The position numbers were made by a program, and so were the translations under genes. This document shows positions 56,601 through 62,600 of a stretch of DNA of 64,000 bases, piece by piece. The notes under the pieces are model-generated. The model made no database searches. It saw only the letters and a list, made by a program, of their open reading frames with translations, and was not told where the DNA came from. The stretch comes from Planctomycetaceae bacterium (GTDB taxonomy: Bacteria; Planctomycetota; Planctomycetia; Planctomycetales; Planctomycetaceae): positions 62,001 to 126,000 of the forward strand of contig JAKFWA010000135.1 of assembly GCA_021732995.1 (NCBI GenBank), in the 5' to 3' direction. Position 1 is the stretch's first letter. Every line of letters begins with the position of its first letter.

Positions 56601-59600
56601 GGCTTTGAAGGGTATCGCAGTGACAGACGTCAACTCCTTCCAGGGATGGGAGTACAGCCTGGACGACGGGAGCAATTGGATCGGGTTCGGGGACGTGAGT
56701 ACTTCCAGTGCGTTACTGCTTGCATCGGACGCCCACACCCGAGTGCGTTATGTTCCGAGCGGCAGACCGACCCCGGGACTTAGTGGAACACTGACTTTCC
56801 GGGCGTGGGATCAGACCGAAGGCGCATTTCCCACTCACCACGATACTACGGTGAATGGTCTTAACACTGCTTTCAGTTCCACGACAGCTAAGCTTTCGAT
56901 CATACTCACAGAAACTTATTGGGATGGCGGTGGCGACGGCAGCTCTTGGGGAGACGCCAACAACTGGAGTGGTGACACACTGCCAACTAGCGATTCGCTG
57001 GTATATGTTGATACCGAGGGCACTCCCACGATCCGACTGCTCACCGAACAGGTGACGATCGGTCGACTGCAGATTGAAGAATCGTTCAGAATTGGTAGTG
57101 CGAACGAGGCCGACAACCCAAGGCTGACGATCACGCACTCATCGCGGCTTCTGGCACCGGTTGAAGTCAAGACGAATGGTATATTGGTAGCTTCCGGCAA
57201 CGGGACCGTGCTGACTCTTGATAACGCTGCGGATGTTCTGACTGGGGAACTGCGAGCACTCGCAGGAGCAACCATCAACCTACCCACAGTCACGAACGAG
57301 CAATTCTTTGTTGACGGGATAGACACCCATGTTGTTATCGTGGCCGATGGCGCTGGAAGTCAGGTTCTGATTCCGACATTAAGTGAGCTGATCGCCCCTA
57401 GTGGCAGCAACGTCATCATAGGCGCCCTGGAGGGCGGCAAGGTCTTTCTCCCCACATTGGATCTCGTGCGAGGCCCGATGGTGTTCGAGGCCGGTGGCAC
57501 GGGTTCCGAGATCAGCCTGACTGATCTCGACACAATCGACGACAACGAGATCGCGGGACCGAACTTCGAAGGTTCTACAGGAAATCTGCTGCGTCTGAAT
57601 CCCGGTACGGTGAACGTCATCGGTGACACAACGATGGGTGGTGTTGGAGCCAGCATCACCTTCGGAACGTTGAATATCGCCGAACAGGGGGGCGTGCACA
57701 CGCTGGGGCAGTTCACCGGTAACGTAGTGAATGCGGGCGAGATCGATCTCAACGGCGACCTGGCGATCGTGGGCAACTTCACCCAGACCAGTGAAGGCGT
57801 GCTGCGGGTAAACTCCACCAGTTCGGAGTTCAATCGATTACTGGTAAGTGGCCCAGCCGTGCTGGATGGGCTGCTGCGAGTATCAGCACTCAATTACGAT
57901 GACGGTCCCGAGGACGATCTGCTGCCTCCCGCGGGGACGACGTACGAACTCGTACGATTCGGCTCGCGGTCTGGCGATTTTAACGCGACGAACATCCAGC
58001 ACGGCGACGGTATCACTTTCCGAACTGCCTACGATGCCGACAGTCTCAACGCGACGTCAGCCTACTACGTGACCAGCACCGGCGATTCTGCGGACAACAA
58101 TCCGGGCGATGGGTTCGCACTGGATGGTGATGGCGTCCAGTCGTTGCGAGCAGCGGTAATTGATGCCAACGCCCGCGCTGGCGAACAAATTATCGAACTG
58201 CCCGCGGGCACGTTTACTCTCAGTCTGGCGGGCGCTACGGAAGAGCACGCTCTGACGGGTGACCTTGATATCAAGGACGATTTGATCATCGTCGGAAGCG
58301 GCGCGGCAACCACAGTCATAGATGCGGCAGATCTGGATCGCGTCTTCGACGTGAAGTCCGGCAAAAGATTGCGAATTGAAGGAGTCACAATTCGGAACGG
58401 GAAGCTGACCGGCGGCGCGGACGGCGGCGGCATCCTCAACTCGGGCATCCTGGAACTCGTCGGAGTGATACTCGACAACAACGAGGCGACAGCAACGGGC
58501 TGCGAGGGGGGGGCGATCTACAATCAGGGCACGCTGACGATCAGCGACTCGAAAGTGATCAATAGTACGAGCTGGGGCGGCGGTGGCGGGTTGCACAATG
58601 CCGCTGGCTTCACCGCCACAATCAGCAACTCCACATTCGACAACAACATTGTCAACGTGGGCGGCGGCGGTGGCATCGATAACGAGGACAATGCAGTTCT
58701 TTCGGTGACGAATTCCGTATTCACGAATAACAAGGCATCCCAGGGAGGTGGCATTCAGAACTTCGGCGGCCAGGTCACCGTGATCAACAGCCTGATCCAA
58801 GGCAACGCAGCAGGTTCGGGCAACAGCGGCGGTGGCTTCGCCAATCGCAGCGACGGCGTGATGACCATTACGTCGTCGACGATTTCCAGGAACTCTGGCC
58901 AGGGCGGCGGCGGTATCAACAACACGGATACGGCCAAGCTGACGATTATTGGCAGCACAATCAGTGGCAACACAGCGAGTGGGTCAGCCGCGGGCTTGGC
59001 GAGTGACAGCACCAGCGTCGTCGCGGTTACCAACAGCACGTTCTCGGGTAACACCAACTCGTCGAACGGCGCGGGGGCGATTCGACTATTCGCCGGAACT
59101 CTGAACCTGACGAATAACACGATCCATGCCAATGGTAGCAGTGGAACGTCGTTCGCTGGCGGAGTTCACGTGGGTGGTGGCACGGCCAATCTGCAGAACA
59201 ACGTTATTACGGGAACGCTCAGCAATCGCGCGGACGTGTTGGGCGGTTTTACGTCGCTGGGCGGGAATTTTGTCGGCGTGGTGACGACGGCCACGGGTTT
59301 CACACATCCAACTGACCGGACAGGCACGACCGGTTCGCCACTCAATCCACAGCTCGGTCCACTGGTAAACTATGGTGGGGCAACGAGGACGAGCACATTG
59401 CAGGGAGCGATCAACGCGTCTGCCGGATCCATCATGGTGGCGAGCGCGAGTAAGTTTCCGAACGTGACATCGTTCACGATTCAGGTCGATTCCGAGCAGA
59501 TGCTGGTCAGCGCCATCGATGGGACGACATTCACTGTCACTCGCGGAGTCAATGGTACCACGGCCGCCTCGCACAGCGCGGGTGCCACGGTCACGCTGCT

Positions 59601-62600
59601 GACGTTGCCCGGCGTGACGACACCAGCGTTCTACTCGCCGCTGGCGGGAAGTCCCCTGATCGACGCAGGAGTCAACGGTTCCATACTACTGACGGACCAA
59701 CGTGGTGCGGCGCGAACCCTCGATGCCAACGGTGACGGAATTGCTACCACCGACATCGGCTCTGTCGAGTACGGATTCGTCGTTACCACGACCGCCGACA
59801 CCGTGGACGCAAATCCGGGCGACGGCATCGCGGCAGACGCCAGCGGCCGGACGTCGCTCCGTGCGGCCATCATGGAAGCAAATGCTCTGGCAGGCTACGA
59901 GGTGATCTACGTCCCAACCGGTACATATTTGTTATCGAACGCCGAGGACCGGCAACTGTCGATCACATCCCACTTGCAGGTGATGGGAGCGAGTGGAGCG
60001 ATCATTGACGCGCAAGGGCAGTCTCGCGTGGTGGCCATCGGTCCCACTGCGATGGCCACGCTGGAAGCACTGGAACTGAGAAATGGAACCGTCCATCCCA
60101 GCACATACGGCGGCGTTGTCGAAAACGAAGGACAGCTGACCCTACGCAACGCGAGCATCAGAAATGGTTCCGCGGGCGCTGGCGGTGGTCTGTCAAACAT
60201 TGGGACGGCCCTGCTCGAAGACGTCAGCTTCACCAGCAACTGGGGGATTGGAGGCGGAGCGATTCACAACGCTGGAACGCTATCCATGGTGCGAGGGGCA
60301 TTGACTCACAATGTAGGGCTCTTTAATTCAGGTGGTCTCAATAACGAGGGACAGGTCACGTTGGCGAGCGTGACCATCGATAGCAATTCCGCCGGAACGG
60401 GTGGCGCGGTTCGGAATACCGGAACGCTGACTGTGACTGGCAGTACGTTGTCGAATAATGTTGCTGGAACTGAAGCAGGGGCGATCTACAACTTTGGAAC
60501 TCTAGTTGTTTCCCGTTCGACGATCAGCGGCAATGTAGGACAGTCGGGATTCGGAGGTGGCGGGGGCATTCTGAACCGGGGTGGATCGCTTTCCGTCAGC
60601 TTCTCGACGATCACGAATAATTCCGCGGGCGGTTCCGGTGGCGGAATCTGGAGTTCCGCGTCAACGGTCGACATCGACAATTCGATCATCGCGGGCAACT
60701 CATCGTCCCCCAGTGGGAGCCCAGATCTTAGTGGGCATTATCGATCGGGAGGTCGCAACCTTGTCGGCATCAATGCGAACTCCGGACTGCCCTCATGGGA
60801 CGAAAGCAATCCCGCGGAAGGCAACGTGTTCCGGCAGTTTCGCGGGATTGTCGATGGAGTTAACGGGGACGTCATCGGCACTCTGGCCGCTCCTCTCGAC
60901 ATCAAACTCGGCCCGCTCGCGGAGAATGGTGGGTTTACGAGGACGCACGCATTGTTGGCTGGTAGTCCTGCGATTAACACGGGCAGGGCTGCGAGCGTCC
61001 TCGACCGAGACCAGCGGGGTGTGCCGCGAAGTATTGGGGCCGCCTCGGATATTGGAGCTTTTGAGTCTGGTTACGCGGGCATCATCGTCAACACCAGCCT
61101 GGATACGGTTGATACTCAGCCAGGCGATGGGTTCGCTCGCGACGCCAGTGGGAAAACTTCACTGCGCGCCGCAATCATGGAAGCGAACGCTCTGGCGGGC
61201 ACGCAGATCATCGCAATTCCAGATGGGATCTATGAGTTGACGATTGCGGGAGCCAGCGAGGACTTCGCTGTCACTGGTGACCTCGACATTCGAGACGGTC
61301 TGATCATTATCGGAGGCGGCTCAAAGAAGACCTGCATCGACGCCAAAGGACTCGATCGCGTGTTTCAGGTTCATCCGGGGATCACCGTTGAATTCGCGGA
61401 TGTGACGATTCAAGGAGGCCGCGTCTTTGGGCGTGGCGGTGGAGTTAGCGGTGATGGAAGCGATATGACCTTCCGCCGCATCACCATGACAGACAATTGG
61501 TCAGGGGAAGGTGGTGGATTGTTCGCCGAAGGCCTGTCGAATGTAACGAATGTTGAAGACAGTACGTTTTTCAACAACCGTGCAAACACCGGGATGGGCG
61601 GACCGGATGATGGATGGGCTGGTGCCATTGGTGTCGCCACGGTCATTAATATCAATCGTTCGACGTTCTCGGGCAATGTAGCCGCTGCGCATGGTGGTGC
61701 CATCGCTGAGGGTGGGACGGTCAATATTACCAACAGTACCTTCTCCGGGAACTCGGCCGGTCTGGATGGTGGTGCGATCCTGAGCAGTTCGCGAGTGACT
61801 CTGCTCAACAGCACAGTCACAATGAATACCGCAGGCAGGGATGGAGGCGGCCTGATGAACGGTAACAACGTCAATTGGTTTCCTCAGTTCACGATCAAGA
61901 ACAGTGTCATCGCGGGCAATACGGCCGTTGGTGCCCGCGATGTCGGCGGATTCCGACCAGTCATTTCCCAGGGACACAACCTGGTTGGAATTGATAACAA
62001 TTTGGGGTTCAACGGCACCGGCGATATGCTGGGCACTCCCCAGAGTCCGCTGGACGCGAAGCTGGGGCCACTCGCTGACAATGGCGGGTTCACGGCAACG
62101 CATCTGCCGCTGCCGGGTAGTCTATTGATTGATACCGGATCAAATGTTGGTGCTCCAGTAACTGACCAAGTCGGTAATCCACGGCCGCAGGATGCCGATT
62201 TCGATGGTACTGCAACCGTAGATATCGGCGCGGTGGAACGCTACTTCGGCGAGATCCACGGTACGGTCTTCTACGACGTCGGAGCCGATGGATTCCACGG
62301 GAACTCGCCAGCGGAACCGGGACTCGCCGGGCGCCGGGTTTATCTTGATCTGGATAATGATGAGCAGTTTGACGTTGGTGAGCCCAGCGCGTTGACGCTT
62401 GCTGACGACCCGGCGACGCCAGGAGCCAATGAGGCGGGTCGTTACTCTCTGCTCAACTTAGTCCCGAATCCATATGTCGTCCGTCAGGTCGTGCCGGATG
62501 GATTCGTAATTTCGGGCGTTGTCTCGAACAGCGAATTGAGGCACGGTTCGTACACTCTTAGTCCCGGTGAGATTGTGAACCGGTTCGACTTCGCCAACCT

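Noticed and set aside
58057-58800. Minus-strand frame of 247 codons
   Set aside because: Antisense to a CSLREA beta-helix module of the giant plus-strand gene. The same applies to other minus frames from 45111 to 63935.
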